Assembly (NCBI RefSeq): GCF_004193775.1
Contig: NC_041021.1
Coordinates: 37,769,718 to 37,833,717 of the forward strand
Origin: Glycine soja
Lineage: Eukaryota > Streptophyta > Magnoliopsida > Fabales > Fabaceae
Direction: 5' to 3'
DNA: 64,000 bases
In this document: positions 25,560 to 36,183 of the stretch, one piece after another
How the letters are laid out: every line of letters begins with the position of its first letter
Numbering within the stretch: position 1 is the first letter of the stretch
Notes under the pieces: generated by a model
The model's input: only the letters and a program-made list of their open reading frames with translations
Database searches by the model: none
What the model was told of the DNA's origin: nothing
Program-made: the position numbers and the translations under genes

Positions 25560-26617
25560 AGCTTCTCGTGATCTTGTGTCATGGTCATATTGAGACATGT
25601 GTGTAGTCCACCCCATTGCGTGACTTCTCATGAATCATTTTTTTAGATAAAATTTCCCTCATATAGAAAGGGCAAGGACACTCTGCACTTTTATTCAAGC
25701 AACAAACGACATAATTGTTCAATTTGCTTTCAACAACTTTGAAACTTTGATGCACCTTCATAACATATTGTTTGACTGCATTTTTGACCGTATCTTTATT
25801 ATCAAAATCCATGCCAACATATTATTCTTGGCCAACATTAAAACTCGATGGCATCTCCAAACCACAAATGTCCTCCTCATCAGGATGACTCTAGTTGATA
25901 TTGTTATAATGCAAAGCATCATTCCAAAATGGATTTTGAATTCCTTGTACACCTAATAGTTCAAAAATAAATTCAAATCATACTTATTTAGCATTAAATA
26001 CAATTGTCATCAAATGATAAATGTATTCACCTATTTTTTTATAGAGGAAATTATACATTCTGCTGGGTGAACAATTCTTACTGATTGAATCATGTCGGTG
26101 ACTTCATCGTTTGTATCAGATATACCGTCAATACTATCATCTTTGTCTAAAGACTCTTCAATGTATGAGTTAGACACAAGATAATCATCATCATCATCTT
26201 CATCACCATGTAAATTGCTCACATTTCTTAGCGGTTGTGCCTCATTATTAGATAAATTATTTTCACATGATGTAAGAGAATTTGAAAACTTTCGAGCATG
26301 GTTTCACCATCTTCGTTATCACAAATTTGTAATGCAACATATTTTCCAGACACTACAAATCTACAACTGATAGCATAAATAATTTCATTATTTTCTAACT
26401 TTATCTTATCTCCAATTTTTTTCTTCAAAGTATTGAAACTAATTCTACGTTTAATCTGAATTGCTTGTTTACTGTCTTCAAATATTACACTATCATTCTC
26501 TTCATATACCCTTCTATTGAAATACAATAATGTTATAACTGAATTCATGGTGTACCTACAAAAACAATATTTTAAATAATTAATCATAATAAATTCAAAA
26601 TAATAAAATCTAATCAC
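25560..26617 (-). pseudogene. MuDR-type transposase N-terminal remnant
   Basis: Read on the - strand: 26228-26617 gives IQIKRRISFNTLKKKIGDKI followed by ISCRFVVSGKYVALQICDNE, typical of the N-terminal domain of plant MULE transposases. 26031-26222 is the acidic linker (DGDEDDDDDYLV-type). 25585-25812 is the MuDR DNA-binding-like domain: MDFDNKDTVKNAVKQYVMKV with a later VVCCLNKSAECPCPFYMRE. The blocks are in different frames and separated by stops, and the catalytic domain is missing. Transposition function is lost. Confidence 0.75.
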
Positions 26618-26639
26618 AAAAAGTCTCTTTACTGGAACT

Positions 26640-27650
26640 TGACATTAAAACTTTATTCTAAAAACAATTATTAACTTCAAATAAATATGATGGTAGACAC
26701 TTAAAAAACATGAACGATTTCAAGGTAGTAATTTTAAAGGCAAAATAAACCATGAACGAAGTTGGTATTATAAATAATTAATCTTAACAATAATAACTTC
26801 AAAATAAAAAAAAAGATAATTAAAAAATTACTACAAATACATTAAAATAAATATGATGCCAGAAACTTAAAATTATAAATTTAAAAAGGCATTTTAATTA
26901 CATTACAAAGCATCAACAAAGTTATTATTATAAAGGCACACAACATCAACACCAACCTAATCTAATTAAAAAAATACTACACACTTCATATTGAAATTTT
27001 TTTCCGCACTCAACATACTTATTTCAAATAAATATAAATGTCAAAAAAATTTTATTTTAAACACCGTTCAAGTTGAATGCTCATAAATTTTTAACACACA
27101 CTAACAAACCATGAACATCAACCTAATCTAATTAAAAAAATACTACAACTTCATATTAAAAAAAATTCCACACTCAAAATACTTACTTCAAATAAATATG
27201 GTGCTACAAAATTTTTTAATTTTAAACACAGTTGAAAGTACAAGGTTCATCAATTTTTAACACACTAACAAAGCATCAAGACCAACCTAATCTAATTAAA
27301 AAAAATACTAAAAACTTTATATTCAAAATATTTTTTCCGGACTCAAAATATTTTCTTCAAATAAACATGATGGCACAATTTTTTATTTTATTTTATTTTA
27401 GACACACTTCTACTTCAACAACAACAACAACAACGCCTTATCCCATTAGGTGGGGTCGGTTACATGGATCAACTTCCGCCATAATGTTCTATCAAGTACC
27501 ATACTTACTTCTATGACACTTTTACTTCAACCGTCACAAATTTTTAACACAAATGAACAAGCATATCGAATATAAAGCTAATTTAATTAAAAAAATAATA
27601 AAAACTTCACATTCAAACTTTATTTCGGCCTAAAAAAATTACTTTAAAAA
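26640..27650. repeat. Minisatellite of about 165-175 bp units inside the MULE
   Basis: The anchor 'cttcaaataaatatgatg' or a near variant recurs near 26673, 26845, 27022, 27185 and 27353, and the anchor 'aacctaatctaatt' near 26955, 27119, 27284 and (diverged) 27577. Spacing is about 163-177 bp, except for the last interval, which is about 293 bp because a SINE fragment is inserted there. That gives about six diverged units. Internal arrays near the 5' end are known in some MULEs. Confidence 0.8.
27421..27506 (+). mobile_element. Au-like SINE fragment
   Basis: The stretch starts with AAC repeats and contains 'cccattaggtggggtcggtt' followed by 'acatggatcaa', the conserved 3' part of plant Au-type SINEs. 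The 5' part with the Pol III promoter is missing. It lies between near-duplicate flanks ('cttctacttcaac' ending 27420; 'cttttacttcaac' near 27519-27531), consistent with a target duplication. It lengthens one minisatellite interval by roughly 125 bp, as expected for an insertion. Boundaries are approximate. Confidence 0.65.
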
Positions 27651-27829
27651 AAAAAATTTTGATGCCACAAAATTGTTTGATTGGGAATTTCGAACCTTGA
27701 AGGCTAACAAATTTAAACTTCAAGAAGGAAAATTTTGAGGGTTTCAGCAAGTTTTCAAAACACTGAAAAACAAGTTTCAGCAAGTTTTCAAAACATTGAA
27801 GCAATTTTGAAGACGCGTTGGACCTATTT

Positions 27830-28150
27830 AAAGATCCTAAATCGCCAAAGCCAATGGCTACTTCCATTTAGCCTAAATTGCCAAAACCACTGGCTACTCC
27901 CATTTAGGCTAACTCGCCAATGCCAGTGGCCACTTCCCTTTAGCATGTACCCTTGCCCTTGCCAACTGAAGAGCCTGAAAAGGCTGAGAAGCCATCGCCC
28001 TAGCCTGTAACTCGCCAGTTTGACTGGCTACTCTCCCTTGCATGGCGAAATCGCCAATGGGGCTGGCGATACCAAGGAACCTGTCAGTGGCAGTGGCGTC
28101 TTTGCCATGTGTCACAGCCACAACAAACACGCCAATGGGACTGACGGTTT
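27830..28150. repeat. Array of 36-bp-like units with 'cgccaatgccagtggc' core
   Basis: Three units stand head to tail at about 27840-27945, each with 'gccaa.gcca.tggc' then 'acttccatttagcc' or variants. Looser copies follow to 28150 ('cgccagtttgactggc', 'cgccaatggggctggcg', 'cgccaatgggactgacgg'). Each core is partly self-complementary (gcca...tggc). The GC content contrasts with the AT-rich surroundings. It occupies the subterminal zone of the MULE, where transposase-binding repeats would be expected; that role is inference. Confidence 0.65.
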
Positions 28151-29485
28151 GCATGGTTTTTGCATGCACTTTACGTAGAAAATAGCACCATTGTTGAATT
28201 AGTTTGAAAACAGCCCTATTTGGAAAATAAGTTTGTAAAAGTGCCCCCTTTATGGCAATTTGCCCACACTCGTAACTTGCTTTTCAATCATTAGTCCACT
28301 AGGGTTAGATTTATGATCCATTCATGTTCAAATGGTAAGATTGCTTTCCTTCTAGTGAGTTGTCCCTTCTATATTTCACCTCTTCAATATTGTATGTTTT
28401 GTTTTTCGTTGAGATCCCACATCTACTATTACATGGAAGTGCATCATTGAAAGTTGTATCTCTTGAATAAAATGATGGAGAAACGAATCCTCTGGTAATC
28501 TGTTTTTTTGCTTTTCCCTATCAAACATGCAGGTACTTAAAGAAAGATAATGAGAAGGTTAAGAAATTTCTTCCCATATCTCTTGGTCTATTGTCATGTC
28601 TTTATGGATTTAGAAGATCTGTATCTGATTCACATATAAATGAATGCAAATTATTTGTAAATGTGAAAAATGGAAGAACATGTTGGACAGTAGATTGTTT
28701 ATTGCAAAGTTTCTGCTGTTCAAAATGCAATAGCAATTTTATTTGCAATCTCGATGAGCAGCAAATTCCAATCATTTATTGATCTGTTATGCATGAAGCA
28801 AATGCAGATTTTAGTTTGGAATGTACTTTCATTCAACTGCAATCTTTATTTTTTGAACTTCTATATTTGATGAGTCATCAGAAGATGTCCAAATTTCCTG
28901 TGAGAGTTATTCATCGGATCCTTGCACATGGAGCCTCTGATATTCTGCTCAAAACAAGGTTTGAGTGGATAAAATGTGTGGGGTTTCTTCTTACTAGCAG
29001 GAGATAGGAATTGAGGGAAGCATTTTGCAGATTAGATTCTTTGTGGACGACCATATTTTGAGTTCAATTTTTTATGGAGATGCTGACAAAAGCAAGTACC
29101 AAGGAACTTTAATGGAATGTACAGCAGAAATAATGGTCGCTGTCAATATAGATAGCAAAGTGTTCTTAAGTTCTCTTATACCGTTGGTTGACCAACTTGA
29201 TAGCCACACATATGACTCTGAGAATAAATGCATCCAGGGTCATGAAAAAATCTTGCTATTTCCATTCTTAAAGGAGGTCTTGAATTAATTCTTTCAAAAG
29301 ATGTTCATATTTGTAATGAACTGTATGATTATCTCTCCGAGAGACTTGCCAGCCGCCCAGTCTTAGTGAGGGAGTTTGCAGAAGCTGTTTTTGGTGTTGA
29401 GATTAAAGAATTGTCAAGAAAATGGTTCCTTTTCTCCCAAAGCTTGTGGTGTCTCAGCATTATAATAGTCAAGAAGTTGACACCT

Positions 29486-31010
29486 TTTGTTCTCCCAAAA
29501 AAGAAAAGATAGGAAGCACTCACGCAGCATTATAACAATGTCACATTTTAACAATTTTTTAAATTAAATTAAATTAAGACCGACAATGTTGTTTTTTAAA
29601 AAATCAATTAAAAGAAATTAAAAAAATGTAAAAGCAAAATAAAAATTAAACATTTTTTTTAAATGGCTTCTTTAATTTTAAAACAGATTTATTTTAAAAG
29701 TGAATATTATGTTTTAAAAATTCCATATTAAACAATTTTTATACGCAACATAAGTAAGTTCTGAACCATCAATGCATACATCGAGAACATAATGATGAGT
29801 ATGAGCAGTTTATTCAACATTACTTTTTAATTTCAAATCAAATCTCAAGCAAACATGCAATAAAAATGTAAAGTACAGAAAAAAAGTTTACTAACTTCAA
29901 AGTGTGTATCGTCAAGCAAAAAACTTCAACGTGTGAGGAGTGAGAATAGAAACATATGGAGAGAAAAAGGAAGAAAAATCATTTCAATATACATAATCTG
30001 TTTAAATTCTACATGGTGCAAACGTGTAAATTTATTTTTGAATGGTGAGATTATATGAAGTTAATAAATTTTAAATGATAAAATGATGCCCAGAAATGGA
30101 GATAAGAAAATAGTTATCAAAAGTTGTATCTCTTTTGTTTATTGTTATATATTAATTATTTTAAAATTTAAATATTAACATAATACCATTGTTTCAAACA
30201 AAAATTAAAAAAAAATCAAAATAACACATTTTAAAAAAAATTAAAATAAAACTTTTAAAATTTAAGGTCCCAAAATAAAACAATCCTCATATATAATAAA
30301 ACAAAAGTTACATTTGTTAATCTCAAAGTTGACAAAGTTTCAGCATCACCTCTTTCTTTTTCTTATATTTGACTTGCCTTATTCAAGCTCAAGCTGAGTA
30401 AAACTAAAACAAAACTGCAAAGTAGAACTTCCTACTTTGGAAGTTGAAGGAACAACAAATAAAAATAATAATATTATTATTAGGAGGAGGAGGATATGAT
30501 GACGACATATGACTCAGCTTCAAAAGAATGTACATAAATAATTGGATTCGAGAATGTGGAAAATTTTGACTGCGAAAAAATTGTCTGCAAAAACGTGTTT
30601 TGGAAAACTTTGAATCGTGAAATAAATAGGGTCTAAATCGTGAAAATATATATTGGAATGCATCCTCATTCCTAAACACATCTCCCATACACAAATACTC
30701 GATCAAAATTGAATAAATAATGACATATGACTATCAGCTTTGAAAGTATGAAAATGAAACAGAATAATGGGATTTCGAAAAGCTTCTTTTGCTTTTTGTT
30801 TGCCTTACTGATCACCCATCCTTCTATTTTACTCGCACCCTACCCACAGCCATTCAAATCAATTTCACAGTGAACCTTAAGATGTAAAGACAAGCAAAAC
30901 AATATGGTAAGATCTCAATCATAAGACTTACCATACTTTTTTTAGCCACCTATGACAGTAAGTAGCAACCAAAGTTTGAGCAACACATATAAAATTACTT
31001 TATTGTCTCA
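29486..31010. other. Gene-free AT-rich spacer
   Basis: The ATR similarity ends near 29485 and no further exon of that gene, including its kinase domain, appears. The rest is AT-rich with no recognisable gene. The last few hundred bases are the probable 3' flank of the convergent-side monooxygenase gene. Confidence 0.5.
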
Positions 31011-33166
31011 CTAAGAGCTATTTAGTTTTCCACAATCATAACCTGACTTCTTCAAATATTGACTAGCTAAGAATGCAGCCAAAATGTTGTCCCTCAAAAA
31101 GGTAACCAATTTGGACTCAGCCTGCTGAATAGAGCCCACCATATAAGCTGTAGCAATGACATCAATGCTTCTCCATCTTCTCTCCTTTGCATATTTCTTC
31201 AAGCTTTCCTCAATCCTTTTGAATTGGTCATCTTCTTCATCCTTCTCTTTGATATGTTTGGAGAAGGCCTCACCTAGGAACCTGGCTAAAACAACTCCAT
31301 CCTCTAAGGCACAACACCCTCCCTGGCCAAGGTCAGGAGTCATGGGGTGGAAAGCATCTCCACCAACACAAACATTGCCTTTACTAATATTCCCAAACAT
31401 GAGCTCCCAGGGGTGTCTATATCTCAATGGAACTAATAGGATGACATCTAGCTCGGTTTTTTCTATGTAGTATCTAATATCACTTGGCATCTTCTCAAGC
31501 TTATTTAACACAAATTCTTTCAGTTTGGCAGGGTTATCATCTAGCTCTTTGTCTGCAAGCCAAGAAGAGTGGACAAGTAAATGTGACAAAGGTAAGCATC
31601 TACAGTTAAATGTTATAAGATAATAGGCATAATGAATGAATGCTATTTTTTGCAATTAAAGTTTCCCCAATCAAGAACTGTTTATTTATGAAAATTCACC
31701 GTGGCTTTTAGGTGTCCAAGTGAAAAACCAGTAAACAGCCTTCTCATCACAAGGAATGACACCAGCTCTAAAACCTTTGCCAAAGAACTGCATGGTCCTG
31801 GGTTCTAACCCGTGATTGCTCTGAACTTCTGCACAGCCCCTGATTGAATATCTCCCTGTAAAAGAGGCATTCTTGAAGCCTAGCCACTTTGCCACTACGG
31901 AGTTCACTCCATCACACCCAATCAATACCTTTTTCAATTGCAAACATCCATGTATCAATAAAAGTTTACTAACTTGGACTCATAATTGAAGTTGTTGGCT
32001 TCTTAAATACGAAAGATCTTAGCTTATTTTTTAATGCCAATGATATATGTCATGTCAGACATATTGCTTACCTTGGTTTTGATGGTTGTCCCATCAGCAA
32101 GATGGAGTATCTTATAGAATCCAGATTCCTCAAGAGCAACAACCTTTGACAAGTATCTGATGGTGCCACTTGGAAGCTCATTGGCAAGAGCTTCCAACAG
32201 TAACTTTCTTTTAACACAACGAATTTCACGGTCTCTTCTGCATCACACAAAAAACACCCCCAACATAGCAAGAATATAATCTGACAAGTTAGTTTTAAAC
32301 TCAAATTGAAACATGTAAACACACTTATTCAATTCTTGCATGATTGGGGTGAATTTTATTCATAGAGTGCACTTACTGCTGATTTCCTGTTTCTGTGAAA
32401 GACATAACTGATGTTTGTTGCCCTGTAACCAATGAAGTAGTCACAACCCTGCACTCCAATTCCAGTAGTTTAGTTTCATTGATAATTAAGTTGGTTAGCC
32501 AAAAACATCCTAAATAATTTGAATTGTCTTCTTTTATTTACAAGACTAGTATAAAATTTCACCGAATAATAGAAAAAGAAAAGGGTAAAATGAGTTTCAA
32601 GTTTCTCATAATTTTAGTCCTTCGATTTTTGGTGTTTGTATTTCTAAATTGTGACAGATTTCGTTCCTGATTAAGTTAAAATGAAGTAAAGGGTCAAGGA
32701 CAAAAACCACCCCATTCTAATAGTAGGAAGACCAAAATCATTATTTTCAAAACACAGGAATTAAAACAATTTTTCATCAAATATTGGAAAATCTAAAATG
32801 CATTTTATCCAAAAAAAATAAAATAATATTGAAGTTAAAAACGCGTGGGTATGTACCTATTGAGCTGGGGATGTTGCTGTCGGAGGAAGTCTCCAACACC
32901 AACAGCATCCAATGCCTTCCAAGCATTTTCCCATATCGACAAAGCAAACCCAGTGATCCTCAAACTATCTGAAGATTCTAACACCAAACTTCGGATACCC
33001 AACCTGCCAGCATCAAATATCAAATACTAGCTTAATTAATAATCACATGGATAGTTTCAATTATTAAATTAAGGTTAAGGTACCTGTGAAGTCCTAAGGA
33101 TGTTGAAAGGCCAGCAATTCCAGCTCCCACAATCACAATATCTTCAACCACTTCTTTTGTTTCCAT
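31011..33166 (-). CDS. FAD-dependent monooxygenase (MO1/MO2 type)
   Basis: Flavoprotein monooxygenase of the salicylate-hydroxylase-like plant group; the substrate is unknown. Exons on -: 33166-33084, 33003-32857, 32448-32377, 32237-32072, 31928-31700, 31552-31011. All junctions are GT-AG and the joined frame gives 412 residues, normal for MO1/MO2. Residues 10-20 are the Rossmann GxGxxG ([11 protein letters not shown]) that binds the ADP part of FAD. CDGVNS at 161-166 is the DG motif, and [15 protein letters not shown] from 297 is the GD motif that contacts the flavin ribityl chain. No transmembrane segment is evident. ATG 33166 is chosen because an in-frame ATG-like start upstream at 33232 would lie almost at the TATA box. 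Introns 2 (408 bp) and 3 (139 bp) hold no clear genes. Confidence 0.95.
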
Positions 33167-33233
33167 TATTACTGTTACTATAGGATCTCCAGGGCCCGAC
33201 CTTGATGTGTGTGTAAAGGGAACCCTTTGCAAA

Positions 33234-33244
33234 TATTTATATAG
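33234..33244 (-). promoter_or_regulatory. TATA box of the monooxygenase gene
   Basis: On the - strand the sequence reads CTATATAAATA, a textbook plant TATA box. It lies 68 bp upstream of the chosen ATG (33166), which would place transcription start near 33205 and leave a leader of about 40 nt. Confidence 0.65.
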
Positions 33245-33259
33245 ATGGGCACTATCATA

Positions 33260-36180
33260 AGGGTGTCATATTTCAATTTGATGATGTAAGACCATACGTA
33301 AGAGAATGTTCAATCCTCCGAATCCGAGCATAGTTACTGTCATTAGGTGTTCCTTGGCCATTTTGGTCAATCCGATTAAATTTGCTTGATTTGATTTGAT
33401 TTTTACATTTTTTTTAACTCAATCTAACTTAAATTATTTATGAATAATTTGGTTCGGTTGAGATCAATGGCTTACTTATTTAAATTTGATATTTTTTTTT
33501 AGAACTATTATTTTATATTTTAATTCATCTAAATATATAATATAATTAACACAATATTATCAAATGTCTTAAAGTAGTATAATTGATTCATTTAATATCA
33601 TTAATATAATATTTTAAAATAAACTAATATAAATTAAAATAAAATATTCTTCAACGAGCTTTAATATAATAATTTGAATCACAACTATTTCTTATCCATT
33701 ATGTTTTTTGTTAGAACCAAATTTACTTAAATAAATAAACAAAATATGATGTATTAATATTACAAACATGATAACAAAAATGAATATAAAAAAAAGTGAA
33801 ACAAATAACAATGTACCTGAGAGTAATAATATGAAAAGGTTCAGTATTAGTTTAAAAGTCTGGAGTCTTAACACTAGTATTATTTAACGCTAAACCAACC
33901 TGTACATGAACGGTTTGGATTAATTTGATTCGATTTTAACCAAAATACATTGAAACAACTCAAATTATTTGAATCAATTTAGGTCAATTCGGATTAATGG
34001 GTGACCTGTATCATAAATACCCCTGATTTCATCTCATATTGGAATGTGTCCACGTCTTATATGTATATACATTACATATATCCCAAGCTACAAAAAAAAA
34101 AAAAATCCTAAGCAGGATCTGCCAAACATAATCAGTGTATGAGGCTATGTGCATAGGAAGGATTTTCAATCTGATCCTCGTGATATTCACTATTCCTTGT
34201 AGAAGCAGGTGAAAACGAATCAAATCTTAGCATGCTAATGCAGTGTGTTTTCACATTTATAAGTCCCACATAGGCTAGAATATAGAACAGAGAAGTCTTT
34301 ATCGACCTTGAGACGAGACCACATCATGCTGATTTGGGTTACGCCAGCTTATTCCCGAGTGGGGGCATTAGGGTGATATGGAACAGATTCCGGGCTTGTT
34401 GGGTTGGGCTGTGTCTGCATTCTGTCTGGCCTGCCCGCTCCAAGTTGGGAGTTGGGCCACGTGACTTGAGCAAAAGTAACATGAGGGCAAAGTATGAAGT
34501 TGGTTTAATATTCTCTATTAATTTCTTCTACAAATTTTTTTGAAGGATATTTCTTGTACAACATATGAACTACTATTTACTTGTTATTAAACTACTTGAA
34601 TATTTTGGTTGTATAAGTAATTGAGCGGGTATATAAAGTCCAGGTTTCGTGGTATATAAAGAGTATTTTATTGTATACTTAAGTGATGCACAAGTCTTGA
34701 TCAAACACGGAGTCCAAATCTATTAAAGGGAGGTCAATTTGTTTTCTTACTTTGAAACTATTTAAATATTTAACTTCTAATATATAATTATTTAGCAAAT
34801 AATAATTTTCATAAAATTATTTACTAGTTTTACATAAAACTAAAATTGATTTTAGAGGCACACAAACTACAATCAATGAAGAATGTCAGTGCACATGTAT
34901 AAATAGAACATGACAGAGGAAATAGTTAGTTACTCTCTACTGCGTTGAATAGTTAGTGACTGTTGGTGTTCATTTTATTTTTCTTTAACTGATGAAACAC
35001 ATATACCATTGGCAATTGTTAGCACATATCTTATTTCTGCAAGCAACAGCAGATAATACAATAATTTTTTGAAGCATATGTAATATGAACTTATTCATCT
35101 CTCTTTCTTCTTTTTCTTTTTTTTTACGATCAAAAGGTGGAGGTAGAGTCTGCCAAAAGAGGCCAATACAGAAAATGGAACTATATCATTTATCCTACTA
35201 TTACGTACTCATGCTTATTTCATTTCTGCTATGGTTACTAATGCACTCACGCTGCTGCTTTTTTTTTTTTAATACTTTACGTTTGTTTGTTCAAAGTATT
35301 AAATTTAATTGATGCTACTAATTTGTGTTGAGTCATATTATGAATGCTAGAATATTTGTTCTTGCACATTCTGCGATGGAAGCTACAGTATAGAACACGA
35401 TTGTGGCTTAGGCATCACCGGATATGAGGTATATTTCTGAGCGAGGACAAAATTACACATTCCGTGAAACTTCCATCCAATATCCGAGTGGAATAGACAA
35501 GTCTCACAAGAAAAGTGCAGCAGATTCCACATTCATATAGGTTTGGCATTCAACTTTTCTTTTAGTGGTTAACAAGTTTGGCTCCATATTCTTTATGCTG
35601 CACCATAACAGAGATCCATCCATCCCTTTGATAAAATAGAAGCATCAAGCATGCATGACATAGAGTTGAAAGTATAACTCTTGTCTTACTTGTTTGTATA
35701 TTCAATTGCATAGAATAATTGCCGGATTGTTATATTCTTTGACCAAACTTCCAACTTCTACGTGTTTGCTATTTTACTTCATTGGTTATATAACTAACCC
35801 ATAGCATGCTCTTATATGCTTTACAATTACATCAGAACGAGCCAGCCATTTTGGTGTAATCTTGACACTTTGCCCAACAGGAATTGTGTGTCACAACATT
35901 TGCAATTGTTAACCTTAATTTAAGCACCTCATACATTCGTCTGGTTGAGCAATTTTAGGCTAGCTAATACAAGTTATAACAAACAAACAAATAAACAAAA
36001 AAGCAAACCCATAAAAATCAATAAACACTATTCACAATCACTTCTACAAGCTTGCGAATCAATTAACACAGAATTGTTACAAAATTCAAATGATACATGA
36101 TCAAATTTATCAAAAAAAATAAAAATGACCCCTGAAGCTATCTTGGTGACAGTGACAATAAGTTGAGCCTTGTGCAGCAA
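33260..36180. other. Gene-free spacer with TE-like debris
   Basis: No gene is recognisable. 33345-34015 begins 'taggtgttccttgg' and ends 'aaatacccct', with loosely inverted text such as 'ggtcaatccgatt' and 'aattcggattaat'; it may be an hAT-type MITE but the target duplication is unclear. 34320-34490 is a GC-richer patch whose 69-codon frame I do not recognise. The rest is AT-rich flank of the two - strand genes. Confidence 0.4.
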
Positions 36181-36183
36181 AAC

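Larger units (their letters stand above)
25480..28262 (-). mobile_element. Truncated Mutator-like element inserted in the ATR remnant
   Basis: Between two ATR-derived exon groups lies a segment encoding, on -, the N-terminal part of a MuDR-type transposase. The likely 5' end is on the right, near 'gggcac'-type terminal text (the inverse of 28243-28262). Going leftward come a GC-richer repeat array (27830-28150), an AT-rich minisatellite (26640-27650), then transposase blocks at 26617-26031 and 25960-25560. The DDE core and the left terminus are absent: the coding sequence simply stops near 25560. Boundaries are approximate, and no target duplication was found. Confidence 0.65.
24025..29485 (+). 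pseudogene. ATR: Truncated, broken copy of the ATR checkpoint kinase gene (N-terminal half only)
   Basis: ATR is a nuclear PI3K-like kinase that signals replication stress; plant ATR exceeds 2,600 residues. Here only N-terminal HEAT-repeat exons are found: about 24043-24158 (KLISHTAGNF, FFAEPLF), 24241-24353 (SRHGVFFEALGSLLSLLRSG), 24476-24780 (LVCKSLTEGTLYVEGL), 24869-24965 (ACFDFVHIIG), 25178 to about 25325 (LGIFLNTLYSSCPEDIVKL), about 25371-25470, and 28533-29485 (LGLLSCLYG, ASRPVLVREFAEAVFGVE). The first 60-80 residues and start codon are missing; an in-frame TGA sits at 24022. Further stops: TAA 25287, TGA 28780, TAG 29005. The frame shifts near 29028, 29210, 29268 and 29420. Exon phases around 24965/25178 do not join, so sequence is missing there. 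No kinase domain follows. The gap 25480-28260 is transposon sequence. Recognition is from remembered Arabidopsis ATR. Confidence 0.85.

Noticed and set aside
28789..29288. Two short frames as independent small genes
   Set aside because: Both are segments of the ATR remnant in different frames, separated by a stop and frame change.
34334..34543. 69-codon frame in a GC-richer patch
   Set aside because: Not recognisable as any protein; the surroundings look like transposon debris.
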